The notes under the pieces are model-generated. The model saw only the letters and a list, made by a program, of their open reading frames with translations, was not told the DNA's origin and ran no database searches. A stretch of DNA of 64,000 nucleotides from Thermogemmatispora sp042408965 (GTDB lineage: Bacteria; Chloroflexota; Ktedonobacteria; Ktedonobacterales; Ktedonobacteraceae). The stretch spans positions 1-64,000 of the forward strand of contig JBHOQN010000034.1 in assembly GCA_042408965.1 (NCBI GenBank). The letters run 5' to 3'. Positions 51,156-59,651 of the stretch are shown here, piece after piece; the stretch's first letter is position 1, and every line of letters starts with the position of its first letter. The position numbers and the translations under genes were made by a program.

Positions 51156-51461
51156 CTAGCTGGCCGACTCCCGCGACAGCAACTCCTCGACGGAGGGCCG
51201 ACCGGGGAAGGTCGGATAGACGCTGACCTTGCTCCGCGTGCGGGACGCATGGCCGAACTTGACGTAGCCATCGATGAGGGCGAAGAGCGTGTGATCGCGT
51301 CCAACGCCGACATGATCGCCCGGCTTGATCTTCGTGCCACGTTGACGCACAATGATCGTCCCGGCCGTCACGAGCTGGCCATCGTAGCGCTTGACGCCGA
51401 GCCGCTTCGAGTTGCTGTCGCGACCATTGCGCGAGCTCCCTACACCTTTTTTATGTGCCAT
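51156..51461 (-). CDS. rpmA: 50S ribosomal protein L27
   Basis: 101 residues. The N-terminus MAHKKGVGSSRNGRDSNSKR reaches the peptidyl-transferase centre, and GVKRYDGQLVTAGTIIVRQR is the family core. The N-terminus has no Firmicute-type cleavable extension. It is somewhat longer than the usual 85-90, with a C-terminal tail. It follows rplU by 11 bp in the conserved rplU-rpmA order. Confidence 0.97.
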   Translation of the reverse strand: MAHKKGVGSSRNGRDSNSKRLGVKRYDGQLVTAGTIIVRQRGTKIKPGDHVGVGRDHTLFALIDGYVKFGHASRTRSKVSVYPTFPGRPSVEELLSRESAS

Positions 51462-51472
51462 GCCTGCTTACC

Positions 51473-51973
51473 TCACTCTTCTGTCTGCGCCTCAGTCTCC
51501 TGGGGCCGCGCGCGGCGGCGGCGGCGCGTCCTGGGCTGCTCCTCGCCTCCCTCAGCCGCGCCAGCCTCAGGGGCAGTCGGCGTTGCCTCGACCGGAGAGA
51601 CCTCAACGAGCGCAGCCTCCTCACCCGTCGAGGGGGCCCCGCCGGTCACCAGGCTGACCCCATCGACCAGCACATCGTCGATCGTCAGCAGCGTGATCTC
51701 CTGGCGATGGCCACGACGATGGCGATAGCGCTTCTTCGACTTGTACTTGAAGACGATCACCTTCTCGCCCCGCCCATGGCGCCGGACGGTCGCCAGCACC
51801 TCGGCGTTCTCCACCAGGGGCCGGCCGATCAGCGAGCGATTGGCGTCGGAGACCAGCAGCACCTCGCCGAGGCGGACCTGCGCGCCCTCCTCGACAGGGA
51901 GGCGATTGACCTCGATGGTCTCGCCAACCTCGACCTTGAATTGTCTTCCACCACTTTTAATGACTGCGAACAT
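51473..51973 (-). CDS. rplU: 50S ribosomal protein L21 with charged C-terminal extension
   Basis: 166 residues. The first 103 or so are normal L21 (MFAVIKSGGRQFKVEVGETI; KVIVFKYKSKKRYRHRRGHR). About 60 extra residues then run from an acidic Ala/Pro/Glu stretch to RTRRRRRAR and a Glu-rich end. Such tails are seen in some Chloroflexota and Actinobacteria L21. AAGGA lies seven bases before the ATG. A long leader and a consensus promoter precede it. Confidence 0.96.
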   Translation of the reverse strand: MFAVIKSGGRQFKVEVGETIEVNRLPVEEGAQVRLGEVLLVSDANRSLIGRPLVENAEVLATVRRHGRGEKVIVFKYKSKKRYRHRRGHRQEITLLTIDDVLVDGVSLVTGGAPSTGEEAALVEVSPVEATPTAPEAGAAEGGEEQPRTRRRRRARPQETEAQTEE

Positions 51974-52312
51974 GCCTCTGTCCTTCTCTTTGATGCCGAC
52001 TCCGCTCGCAGCGCCAGGATACGTTGAAGGCGTGGGTGGAGGCCTTCAGCACAGTTCCCGAGGCGCGCCGTCGCTTCCTTTCATTCCCCTGCAGCCCGTG
52101 ACCCATATGCCCGGAGGGAGAGATACCCCGCGGGCCAGAGGACGCCGCCCAGAGCGAGGGCAGGCCAGGCCTGCGAACACCGGGGAGAGAGGAGAGACAC
52201 GGCCATCCTCTCCAGATACCATCAGGGTAGCTGACCAGCCAGCCTGACCGGGCCAGCCGGGCCAGAGCCAGAGCGGAGCGGGCGCATTGATGCGCACTGT
52301 TGCTTTTTACGC
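51974..52312 (-). promoter_or_regulatory. Long untranslated leader of rplU-rpmA
   Basis: About 340 nt between the predicted start (near 52312) and the rplU ATG, without a credible ORF. It begins with a hairpin GTGCGCATCAATGCGC (52282-52297 region). The length is suited to an L21-type autoregulatory leader, although no known leader family could be confirmed by eye. Confidence 0.4.
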
Positions 52313-52318
52313 TCTGTC

Positions 52319-52348
52319 ATGATAGCAATCTTCCAGCGGCTTTGTCAA
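52319..52348 (-). promoter_or_regulatory. Promoter of rplU-rpmA
   Basis: On the minus strand: perfect TTGACA (52348-52343), 18 bp, TATCAT (52324-52319) preceded by TGC. It combines a consensus -35 with an extended -10. Confidence 0.75.
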
Positions 52349-52482
52349 TAGCCACCTCTCCCAGGGCCTCCCCCGCCACGGATGCCACGGCCACGCCGCG
52401 CCGGAGCCGATGGTACCGCCTCTCCTGGCGCCCTGCCAGCCAGAAAGGCTACCGCTGGCGACTATCGGCCTGTGCTATGATA

Positions 52483-52491
52483 TGCTATACT
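52483..52491 (+). promoter_or_regulatory. Extended -10 promoter of the CarH-like regulator
   Basis: TGC-TATACT with no good -35. The start is near 52498, giving a leader of about 60 nt. It lies about 135 bp from the divergent rplU promoter. Confidence 0.5.
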
Positions 52492-52557
52492 TGTCAAGAT
52501 AGCGGCACTGACCGCCCGATGCAACCGCCTGGCAGGCCAGACTGGAGCACCCCGGAC

Positions 52558-53745
52558 ATGCACGCAAAACAAGGGTATATTGAACGGCCCGACCTGGAAC
52601 GCTACTCCGATAATCCGCTCTTCAACACCAAGGCCGTTGTCCAGCAAACCGGCGTTCCGGCTCCAACGCTCCGCGCGTGGGAGAACCGCTACGCTATCCT
52701 CGCGCCCGAACGGGCCAACAACGCCTATCGCCTCTACTCCGAGCGCGACATCGCCCTTATCCGCTGGCTGAAGGAGCGCGTGGACAGCGGCATGGCCATC
52801 AGCCAGGCCATCGCCCTCTGGCGACATCTCGAAGATGAGTATCAGAAAGTGCGCCACCTGCAGCGCGCGGAGAATCTGGCAGCCGAGCGCCGCCCGGCCT
52901 TCCAGATCGCCATCGAGACACGTCCCCAGGAGCCAGACGAGTCGGCGGGCGGTACCGCTGCCCCGGCTGGCCGCAGCCTGGTGGAGACCCTCACCAGGCT
53001 GCGCAACACGCCAGCGCCAGCATCAGGCCTCTCGACGCTGCTCCAGCCGCAGACCAGTCCGTCCACGCCGGCGCTCTACAACATCCAGACCATCCGCGAA
53101 GAGCTGATTGAGGCCTTCAAGTGCCTGGACGACGTGCGGGCGCAGCGCGTGATGGCCTCACTGCTCTCCCTCTACTCAGTCGAGGAGGTCTGCGCCGAGG
53201 TGGTGGTGCCCGTGCTCTGGCAGGTCGGCCAGCTCTGGGAGATGGGCCGCCTCAACGTCGCCGTCGAGCACTTCGCCAGCCAGTTCTTCCGCGGCTTCCT
53301 GACCAACCTTCTCTATATCTCAACCTATCAGCAGGAGGGGGCCCCGATTATCTGCTGCTGCGCACCCGGCGAGCCACACGAGCTGGCTCCCCTGATGCTG
53401 ACCCTCCTGCTGCGCCGCCGCGGTCTGCGCAGCATCTACCTGGGCCAGAGCATCGAGATCAGCGGCCTGCTGGAAGTGACCCGCTACCTGCAGCCCGCCA
53501 TGCTCTGCATCTCCGTCACCATGCCGGCCTACGTCGCCACCCTGATCGACCTCGCACGCCGGGTGCAGGAGCTGCCCGCTCCACGCCCGCTGCTCACCTT
53601 CGGCGGCCAGGCCTTCCTGCACCATAGCGAGCTGGCCAGCCACGTACCCGGCGGCATCTACGTGAGCGGCAACCTGTACGCCATCCTCACCGATGTGCGC
53701 CGCCTCCTCGCCGAGCAACACGCCTCCACGGACCGCCCGGCCTGA
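52558..53745 (+). CDS. MerR-type regulator with B12-binding domain (CarH/LitR-like photoreceptor)
   Basis: 395 residues from ATG 52558. An N-terminal MerR helix-turn-helix (TKAVVQQTGVPAPTLRAWEN, residues 24-43, then RANNAYRLYSERDIALIRWL) is joined by a disordered linker (about 115-170) to a helical cap and cobalamin-binding Rossmann domain. The cap has the W-x9-E-H motif (Trp227, Glu237, His238) that holds adenosylcobalamin in CarH. The binding domain has GEPHELAP, with His274 as the expected lower cobalt ligand. CarH repressors release DNA when green or blue light breaks the Co-C bond, usually de-repressing carotenoid genes; no such genes are adjacent. Function is inferred from motifs. Confidence 0.85.
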   Translation: MHAKQGYIERPDLERYSDNPLFNTKAVVQQTGVPAPTLRAWENRYAILAPERANNAYRLYSERDIALIRWLKERVDSGMAISQAIALWRHLEDEYQKVRHLQRAENLAAERRPAFQIAIETRPQEPDESAGGTAAPAGRSLVETLTRLRNTPAPASGLSTLLQPQTSPSTPALYNIQTIREELIEAFKCLDDVRAQRVMASLLSLYSVEEVCAEVVVPVLWQVGQLWEMGRLNVAVEHFASQFFRGFLTNLLYISTYQQEGAPIICCCAPGEPHELAPLMLTLLLRRRGLRSIYLGQSIEISGLLEVTRYLQPAMLCISVTMPAYVATLIDLARRVQELPAPRPLLTFGGQAFLHHSELASHVPGGIYVSGNLYAILTDVRRLLAEQHASTDRPA

Positions 53746-53856
53746 GCACATCCCCGTACCCCTGCGCACCAGCCGCACCAGCAGAGCGGCGGCCCACCAT
53801 TGCAGCCTCGCAGCGTACGACCAGACCGCAGCATCAACGCCCCCCACTCCACGGGC

Positions 53857-53886
53857 TTGACACAGGCAGACCCCTTCCGCTTAACT
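53857..53886 (+). promoter_or_regulatory. Candidate promoter of the CoA-transferase gene
   Basis: Perfect TTGACA (53857-53862), 18 bp, TTAACT (53881-53886). The -10 is poor, so this is moderate evidence. Confidence 0.4.
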
Positions 53887-54015
53887 GTATGACAGCAGGT
53901 CGGCCTGATACAGCCAGCAGGAGATCAGTGCCGGGCTGCGCCTGCTCGCCGAAGAAGAAGAACAGGCAGCCAGGCAACATCACCACCAACCAGAGAACCA
54001 CTGAAAGGTAGAACC

Positions 54016-55146
54016 ATGGAAGCAGCTCTCTCAGACGTCCTCGTGATCGACCTCTCGCGCGTGCTGGCCGGGCCTTACTGCACCATGATCCTCGGCGACC
54101 TGGGCGCCACCGTCATCAAGGTCGAGCAGCCAGGCAAGGGCGACGACACGCGCCAGTTCGGCCCGCCCTACATCGCCGGCGAGAGCGCCTACTACCTGGG
54201 GCTGAACCGCAATAAACAGAGCATCACCCTGGACTTCACCCGCGCCGAAGACAAAGCCCGCCTGATCGAGCTGATCAAGCAGGCCAGCGTGCTGGTGGAG
54301 AACTTCCGCCCTGGCACCCTCGCACGCCATGGACTGGGCTACGAGGACCTGCGCGCCCTCAATCCCGGCCTGATCTACTGCTCCATCAGCGGCTACGGCC
54401 AGACAGGACCCTATGCCGAGCGCGCCGGCTACGACTTCGTCGCGCAGGCCGAATCGGGCATCATGGCAGTCACTGGCGAGGTCGAGGGCGAACCGATGCG
54501 CGTGGGCACCCCCGTCGGCGACCTGACGACCGGCACCTTCGCCTGCATCGCCATCCTGGCCGCCCTGCGCGTGCGCGACCAGACCGGACGCGGCCAGTAC
54601 ATCGACATCTCGCTGCTGGAGGCGACCATCACCCTCCTGGGCAATGTGGCCTCCAATCACCTGATCTCCGGCGAGGAAGCGCGTCGCTACGGCAACGGCC
54701 ATCCCAATATCGTCCCCTACCAGGCCTTCCGCACCCGCGACGGCTACATCGTGATCACCTGCGGCAACGACCGCCTCTTCCGCGCCTTCTGCCGCCTCCT
54801 CGGCCGCGAAGAGCTGGCCGACGACCTGCGCTTCGCCACCAACCCTCAGCGCGTGCACAACCGCGAGGCCCTGATCCCCATCCTGCAGGAGGTCCTGCTG
54901 CAGAAGGAGAGCGAGACCTGGCTCACCGAGCTGCGGGCCGCTGGCATCCCCTGCGGCGCCATCAACAGCGTCAGCCAGGTCTTCAGCGATCCCCACATCC
55001 AGGCGCGCGGCCTCGTCTGGGAGTGCGAGCACCCGACGGCCGGCACCATCAAACTCGTTGGCTCGCCGCTGCACCTCTCAGAGACCCCGGCCCGCCTCTA
55101 CAAGGCGCCGCCGCTGCTGGGCGAGGACAACGAGCGCCTGCCATGA
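54016..55146 (+). CDS. Class III (CaiB/BaiF) CoA-transferase
   Basis: 376 residues. The N-terminus (VLVIDLSRVLAGPYCTMILG, then DLGATVIKVEQPGKGDDTR) and segments NFRPGTLARHGLGYEDL, GYGQTGPYAERAGYDFVAQA and CGAINSVSQVFSDPHIQARG are characteristic. Members move CoA between carboxylic acids (carnitine, formyl/oxalyl, alpha-methylacyl and others); the substrate is not assignable. GAAAGG lies seven bases upstream of the ATG. No acyl-CoA ligase or dehydrogenase is adjacent. Confidence 0.92.
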   Translation: MEAALSDVLVIDLSRVLAGPYCTMILGDLGATVIKVEQPGKGDDTRQFGPPYIAGESAYYLGLNRNKQSITLDFTRAEDKARLIELIKQASVLVENFRPGTLARHGLGYEDLRALNPGLIYCSISGYGQTGPYAERAGYDFVAQAESGIMAVTGEVEGEPMRVGTPVGDLTTGTFACIAILAALRVRDQTGRGQYIDISLLEATITLLGNVASNHLISGEEARRYGNGHPNIVPYQAFRTRDGYIVITCGNDRLFRAFCRLLGREELADDLRFATNPQRVHNREALIPILQEVLLQKESETWLTELRAAGIPCGAINSVSQVFSDPHIQARGLVWECEHPTAGTIKLVGSPLHLSETPARLYKAPPLLGEDNERLP

Positions 55147-55360
55147 GGTCCGCTCCACCTTCCTCCCCCCGCAACGAAGGGCAGAGCCAGAGCGGGAGCG
55201 CGCGCGCTCCATCGGCTGCGTCCGCTTCTTGGCACCCGAAATAGAATAGAAAACAAACAGCCATGACGAGGAGAGCGCTTCCGGGCGGCTCGCTCCCGGA
55301 TCGTCCGTCTGGCCAGCAGCCCAGCAACCACCACGGCGACCGCCAATCGGGTAGAGAAGG

Positions 55361-55390
55361 TTGTTCTTTCTCAGAGGATTACGCTATACT
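55361..55390 (+). promoter_or_regulatory. dnaN promoter
   Basis: TTGTTC (55361-55366), 18 bp, TATACT (55385-55390). The start is near 55397, about 40 nt before the GTG. Confidence 0.6.
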
Positions 55391-55434
55391 AAGCGAGAAC
55401 TTTGCAGTGTCCTGGTAGTGTCTGGAGGAAAAAC

Positions 55435-56574
55435 GTGAAATTCATATGTAAACAGCAGGATCTGAGCCGCGGCCTCTCCGTTGTGAGCCACGCCGTCTCG
55501 AGCCGCAGCACACTGCCCATCCTGGCGAATATTTTGATGAACGCCGAGCAGGGGCGCCTCAAGCTCTCGGCGACCAACCTGGAGATCGGCATCAACTGCT
55601 GGGTCGAGGCTCAGGTGGAGGACGAGGGTACCACCACCATCCCGGCACGGCTCTTCACCGACCTGGTGAACAACCTGCCCGCCGGTAGCGTGCAGGTGAC
55701 CGTCCAGCCGGAGACGCATCTGCTGAATCTGCACTGTCTGGGGATCAACACCAACATCAAGGGCACCGATCCCTTGGAGTTTCCCCTGATTCCCACCGCC
55801 GAGGGCGGCGAGCCGCCCGTCCTGCTGGACGCCTCCCTGCTGAAGGAGATGATCGGCGAGGTGGCCTTCGCCGCCGCCAAAGACGAGTCGCGCCCGGTCT
55901 TCACCGGCGTCCTGGTCCAGGTCCATCATGAGCAGGTGACCTTCGTGGCCGCTGACGCCTTCCGCCTGGCGGCTCGCACCGCCCCTCTGCCCGGCGAGGA
56001 GCAGGCCCGCGATGACATCCTCATTCCCGCACGCACCCTGACTGAGCTGGCGCGCATCCTGCCCAACGAGGGCCCCGTACAGATGATCGTCACGCCCAAC
56101 CGCAGCCAGGTGCTCTTCCACACCGAACAGATCGACCTGGTCTCGCGACTCCTGGATGGCACCTTCCCTAACTACCGCGCGATCATCCCGACGGAGTACA
56201 AGACACGCGCCGTGCTGGAGACGCGCGCCTTCGCCGAGCGCGTGAAGGCAGCAGCGCTCTTCGCCCGCAACAGCTCCAATATCACGCGCATCAAGATCGC
56301 CCCCGGCGGAAGCGACGGGCTGGAGGCCGGCTCCGTGACCGTCGAGGCGACGGCCGAGGACCTGGGCGACAGCACGAGCACGCTCAACGCCGCCGTCGAT
56401 GGCGAGGAGATGCAGATCATCTTCAACGTGGACTACCTGGTCGATGTGTTGAACGTGATTGATACGCCTGAGGTGGCGCTGGAGGTCACTTCGCCCACCC
56501 GGCCCGGTGTGGTGCGGCCGGTCGGTTCCACGGACTACACCTACGTGATCATGCCGATGCATACCAATCGCTGA
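55435..56574 (+). CDS. dnaN: DNA polymerase III beta sliding clamp
   Basis: 379 residues, the usual length. Three clamp domains of about 120 residues form half of the ring that tethers polymerase III. Characteristic segments include LSVVSHAVSSRSTLPILANI near the start and the C-terminal YTYVIMPMHTNR. The start is GTG 55435 (read VKFICKQQDL), with GGAGG placed five to seven bases before; a longer frame to 55402 has none. The usual dnaA neighbour is absent, but recF follows on the same strand. Confidence 0.95.
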   Translation: MKFICKQQDLSRGLSVVSHAVSSRSTLPILANILMNAEQGRLKLSATNLEIGINCWVEAQVEDEGTTTIPARLFTDLVNNLPAGSVQVTVQPETHLLNLHCLGINTNIKGTDPLEFPLIPTAEGGEPPVLLDASLLKEMIGEVAFAAAKDESRPVFTGVLVQVHHEQVTFVAADAFRLAARTAPLPGEEQARDDILIPARTLTELARILPNEGPVQMIVTPNRSQVLFHTEQIDLVSRLLDGTFPNYRAIIPTEYKTRAVLETRAFAERVKAAALFARNSSNITRIKIAPGGSDGLEAGSVTVEATAEDLGDSTSTLNAAVDGEEMQIIFNVDYLVDVLNVIDTPEVALEVTSPTRPGVVRPVGSTDYTYVIMPMHTNR

Positions 56575-56688
56575 TGGGTCACGCAGCCTGCGCCGCGCCG
56601 GCGGGGCGCCGCGCCCGCCCCGCGCGCAGGCCCTTTCACCTCACCTGGCCACTCACCAGCAGAGCAGCGACGGATAGGTACGGGCCAC

Positions 56689-57903
56689 ATGCACCTCGCA
56701 CACCTCTCACTGACCGATTTTCGCAACTACAGGCACCTCGACCTCTCGCTCGGGCCGGGGTTGTTCATCTTCTGCGGCGAAAACGCTCAGGGGAAAACGA
56801 ACCTGCTCGAAGCCGTCTCGATGATCGCTACGAGCACCTCGTTCCACGCCTCGGCGGATCGCGAGGTGGTCAACTGGGAGGCCCTCGACCACCTGGCGCG
56901 CATCGATGCGCTGGTCAAACGGCGCGACGGCGATCTGCACGTGGAGATCGTGATCATCGACCCGACCCCCCCACGCTCGCCTGAGAACGGCGCCACGCGC
57001 CCCCTCGTCCTGCCCGGCGGCACTCCGCGCAAGCGCATCAAGGTGAACTCACTGCCGCGCCGCGCCCTGGATCTGATCGGCCAGATGACGAACGTGCTCT
57101 TCGCCCCCGCCGATCTGCACCTCGTCGACGGCTCCCCCGATGAGCGCCGCCGCTTCATCGATCGCAGTCTATGCCAGGTCCAGCCACGCTACTGCCAGGC
57201 CCTGCAGCACTACCGCAAGGTCATCACTCAGCGCGCCGCCCTCCTCAAGCGCATCCGCGACTACCATGAGGACCCACGCCTGCTCGACTACCTCGACGAG
57301 CGCCTGACCCTGCTCGCGGCCTTGATCACCTTTGAGCGCCGGCGCATGCTGAGCGCCCTCAATGAGCTGGCCGGTCCCTTTCAGGAGCAACTGAGCGGCG
57401 GCCGCGAACATCTGCAGATCATCTACCGCTCCTCCTTCCAGAGCACGGCGGAAGGGGCAGCCAGTGAGAGCCAGGAGGACTACCTGCGCCAGTTGCGCGC
57501 ACTGCGCCAGAGGGAGATTCAGCAGGGGGTCTGTTTGCTGGGCCCACACCGCGACGATCTGGAGTTCCTCGTCAACGGCACGAGCGTGATCACCTACGGC
57601 TCACGCGGCCAGCAGCGCACCGTGGCCCTGGCAACGAAGTTTGCCGAACTGGCCTATATGCGCACCGCCACCGGCGATGAGCCGGTGCTGCTCCTGGACG
57701 ATGTGTTCAGCGAGCTGGACCGGCAGCGGCGCGAGCACCTGCTGCACGCGATCCTCAACCATGAACAGGTGCTGCTGACCACGACCGACACCTCGCACTT
57801 TCCCGCGGAGGTCCTGGAGCGTGCGCAGCGCTTCCAGGTGAGCAACGGCACACTGCAGGCTCTGACGAAGCCGCGCGAAGAGCCAGAAAGGGAGCGGCCC
57901 TGA
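56689..57903 (+). CDS. recF: DNA replication and repair protein RecF
   Basis: 404 residues of the SMC-like ATPase that loads RecA at gaps. Walker A FCGENAQGKTN (28-38), the segments RRRFIDRSLCQ and LLGPHRDDLEF, the signature-like YGSRGQQRTVALA and Walker B PVLLLDDVFSELD are intact. It is slightly longer than the typical 360-375, with an insert near residues 95-115 (PTPPRSPENGATRP). It lies 114 bp after dnaN in the classical dnaN-recF order and is convergent with ruvB. Confidence 0.95.
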   Translation: MHLAHLSLTDFRNYRHLDLSLGPGLFIFCGENAQGKTNLLEAVSMIATSTSFHASADREVVNWEALDHLARIDALVKRRDGDLHVEIVIIDPTPPRSPENGATRPLVLPGGTPRKRIKVNSLPRRALDLIGQMTNVLFAPADLHLVDGSPDERRRFIDRSLCQVQPRYCQALQHYRKVITQRAALLKRIRDYHEDPRLLDYLDERLTLLAALITFERRRMLSALNELAGPFQEQLSGGREHLQIIYRSSFQSTAEGAASESQEDYLRQLRALRQREIQQGVCLLGPHRDDLEFLVNGTSVITYGSRGQQRTVALATKFAELAYMRTATGDEPVLLLDDVFSELDRQRREHLLHAILNHEQVLLTTTDTSHFPAEVLERAQRFQVSNGTLQALTKPREEPERERP

Positions 57904-57908
57904 CCTGA

Positions 57909-59018
57909 TCAGGGGAGCGCGGAATCGCCAGCCTCTCCATCGGTCCCATCAGCCCCGCCAGGAGCAGCCATCCAGAGGTCGGGACCCCGTCCCGAGGCGG
58001 GCGCCTGCGACGGACGCTGCGCCTGCGGCGGGTTGATCCCCAGATGCTCGTAGGCCAGGCGCGTCGCCACACGGCCACGCGGCGTGCGCGCGATGAAGCC
58101 AAGCTGCAGCAGATACGGTTCATAGACGTCCTCGATGGTCTCCGGGTCCTCGCTGGTACTGGCGGCCAGCGTATCGAGGCCGACCGGGCCACCATCGAAC
58201 TTCTGAATGATCGTCAGCAGCAGATGGCGATCGGTCTGGTCAAGGCCGATGTGGTCGATCTCCAGAGCATCCAGAGCTGCCCGCGCCACAGCGCGTGTGA
58301 TCACGCCCTCGGCCTTCACCTGGGCATAGTCACGCACACGTCGCAGCAGGCGGTTGACAATGCGCGGCGTGCCGCGGGCGCGTCCGGCGATCTCTTCGAT
58401 GCCCTCCTCATCGGCGGGTACCTTGAGGATGCGCGCCGAGCGCACCAGAATCTGCTTGAGGGCCACGCTGTCGTAGTACTCCAGGCGGTAGATCGCGCCG
58501 AAACGGTCGCGCAGCGGCGCCGAGAGGGCCCCCACGCGCGTGGTGGCGCCCACCACCGTGAACGGGGGCAGCGAGATGCGCAGAGAGCGCGCGCCAGGCC
58601 CCTTGCCGATGACCACATCGATGGCGAAGTCCTCCATCGCCGAGTAGAGGCGCTCCTCCACAGCGCGCGCCAGGCGGTGGATCTCATCGATGAAGAGCAC
58701 CTCGCCCTCCTGCAGCGAGGTCAGAATCGAGGCCAGATCGCCGGCATGCTCGATGGCTGGCCCGGAGGTGGTCTTGAGGCTGACGCCCATCTCGGCGGCG
58801 ATGATGTTGCAGAGCGTCGTCTTCCCCAGACCCGGCGGCCCGTACAGAAGCACATGGTCCACGGCTTCGTTCCTGCGCCGGGCGGCCTCCAGCAGGATCG
58901 CCAGGTTCTCTTTGATACGCTCCTGCCCGATGTACTCAGCCAGACGGCGCGGCCGCAGGCTGCTCTCAATCAGTTCTTCTTCTTCGCTCACACGCGGCGA
59001 AACGAGCCGATCGCTCAT
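57909..59018 (-). CDS. ruvB: Holliday junction branch migration helicase RuvB
   Basis: 369 residues from ATG 59018 (AGAGGAG four bases upstream). The AAA+ motor has Walker A YGPPGLGKTT (59-68), Walker B VLFIDEIHRL and the ruvB signature around TTRVGALSAPLRDRFG. The C-terminal winged-helix domain ends RGRVATRLAYEHLG, followed by about 35 extra Pro/Gly/Asp residues. The earlier ATG at 59177 would include promoter sequence. ruvA and ruvC are not in the window. Confidence 0.96.
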   Translation of the reverse strand: MSDRLVSPRVSEEEELIESSLRPRRLAEYIGQERIKENLAILLEAARRRNEAVDHVLLYGPPGLGKTTLCNIIAAEMGVSLKTTSGPAIEHAGDLASILTSLQEGEVLFIDEIHRLARAVEERLYSAMEDFAIDVVIGKGPGARSLRISLPPFTVVGATTRVGALSAPLRDRFGAIYRLEYYDSVALKQILVRSARILKVPADEEGIEEIAGRARGTPRIVNRLLRRVRDYAQVKAEGVITRAVARAALDALEIDHIGLDQTDRHLLLTIIQKFDGGPVGLDTLAASTSEDPETIEDVYEPYLLQLGFIARTPRGRVATRLAYEHLGINPPQAQRPSQAPASGRGPDLWMAAPGGADGTDGEAGDSALP

Positions 59019-59109
59019 GCTGCTCCTCTGTGCGCCCAGGTGGGGCGGTTGCAACGTGTCCACCAGGAATGGGTGCCCCGTAGGAACGGTTGTCCTACTA
59101 TTCTCTCCC

Positions 59110-59138
59110 ATTATAGCAGAATCGGCAGGGCGCGCCAA
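59110..59138 (-). promoter_or_regulatory. ruvB promoter
   Basis: On the minus strand: TTGGCG (59138-59133), 17 bp, TATAAT (59115-59110), with TGC directly before the -10. A strong extended -10. Confidence 0.65.
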
Positions 59139-59293
59139 GACCAGGGAAGAGGACCGTCCGCGGCCAGAGTGGAGCAAACGGGAACCTTTCGCCGCGTCAG
59201 AGGCGTATTACCCGACAGAGATAGGAGGGCCAGGAGGGGCCGGGAGTCCCAGCGCCGGCCGTCCAGCCGAAGAGAGAGGAGAGAGCAGAAACC

Positions 59294-59536
59294 ATGGGAT
59301 TCTTCACACGCCTCAGACGCCGTCCACGACCGCCGCAGCCACGAGTGCGCGCGCGCTGCTCCTTCTGCGGCCGCCACCAGGACGCGAGCACAGCGCTGAT
59401 CGCCGGTCCCCAGGGCATCGCCATCTGCGACCAGTGCGTGGCGCTCTGCAGCGCCATGCTGGCGGAGAGGGCCGCGAGCCAGGCCGTCTGCAGAGGCAGC
59501 AGCGAGCGTCAGGTGGAGGAACGGCAGCAGCAATAA
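59294..59536 (+). CDS. Stand-alone ClpX-type zinc-finger protein
   Basis: 80 residues. RCSFCGRHQDASTALIAGPQ then IAICDQCVALCSAML is the four-cysteine zinc-binding domain normally found at the N-terminus of ClpX, where it dimerises and binds substrates and adaptors. Here it lacks the AAA+ motor and is flanked by a basic N-terminus (RLRRRPRPPQP) and a polar tail. It could act as a free adaptor or competitor for ClpXP, which is inference. GAGAGGAGAG is upstream of the ATG. It stands 115 bp before the WD40 gene, which has its own promoter. Confidence 0.8.
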   Translation: MGFFTRLRRRPRPPQPRVRARCSFCGRHQDASTALIAGPQGIAICDQCVALCSAMLAERAASQAVCRGSSERQVEERQQQ

Positions 59537-59577
59537 GAGCATACGACTATGCAAAAGTACCATTACAACAACGTTTC

Positions 59578-59606
59578 TTGACACCCGTGCTCCCCTCTTC
59601 TACAAT
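59578..59606 (+). promoter_or_regulatory. Promoter of the WD40 protein
   Basis: Perfect TTGACA (59578-59583), 17 bp, TACAAT (59601-59606). The leader is about 40 nt. Confidence 0.75.
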
Positions 59607-59651
59607 CAGAGCCACTGAGTAAGCAGCGAGAGCAGGAGGACAGGATCAAGG

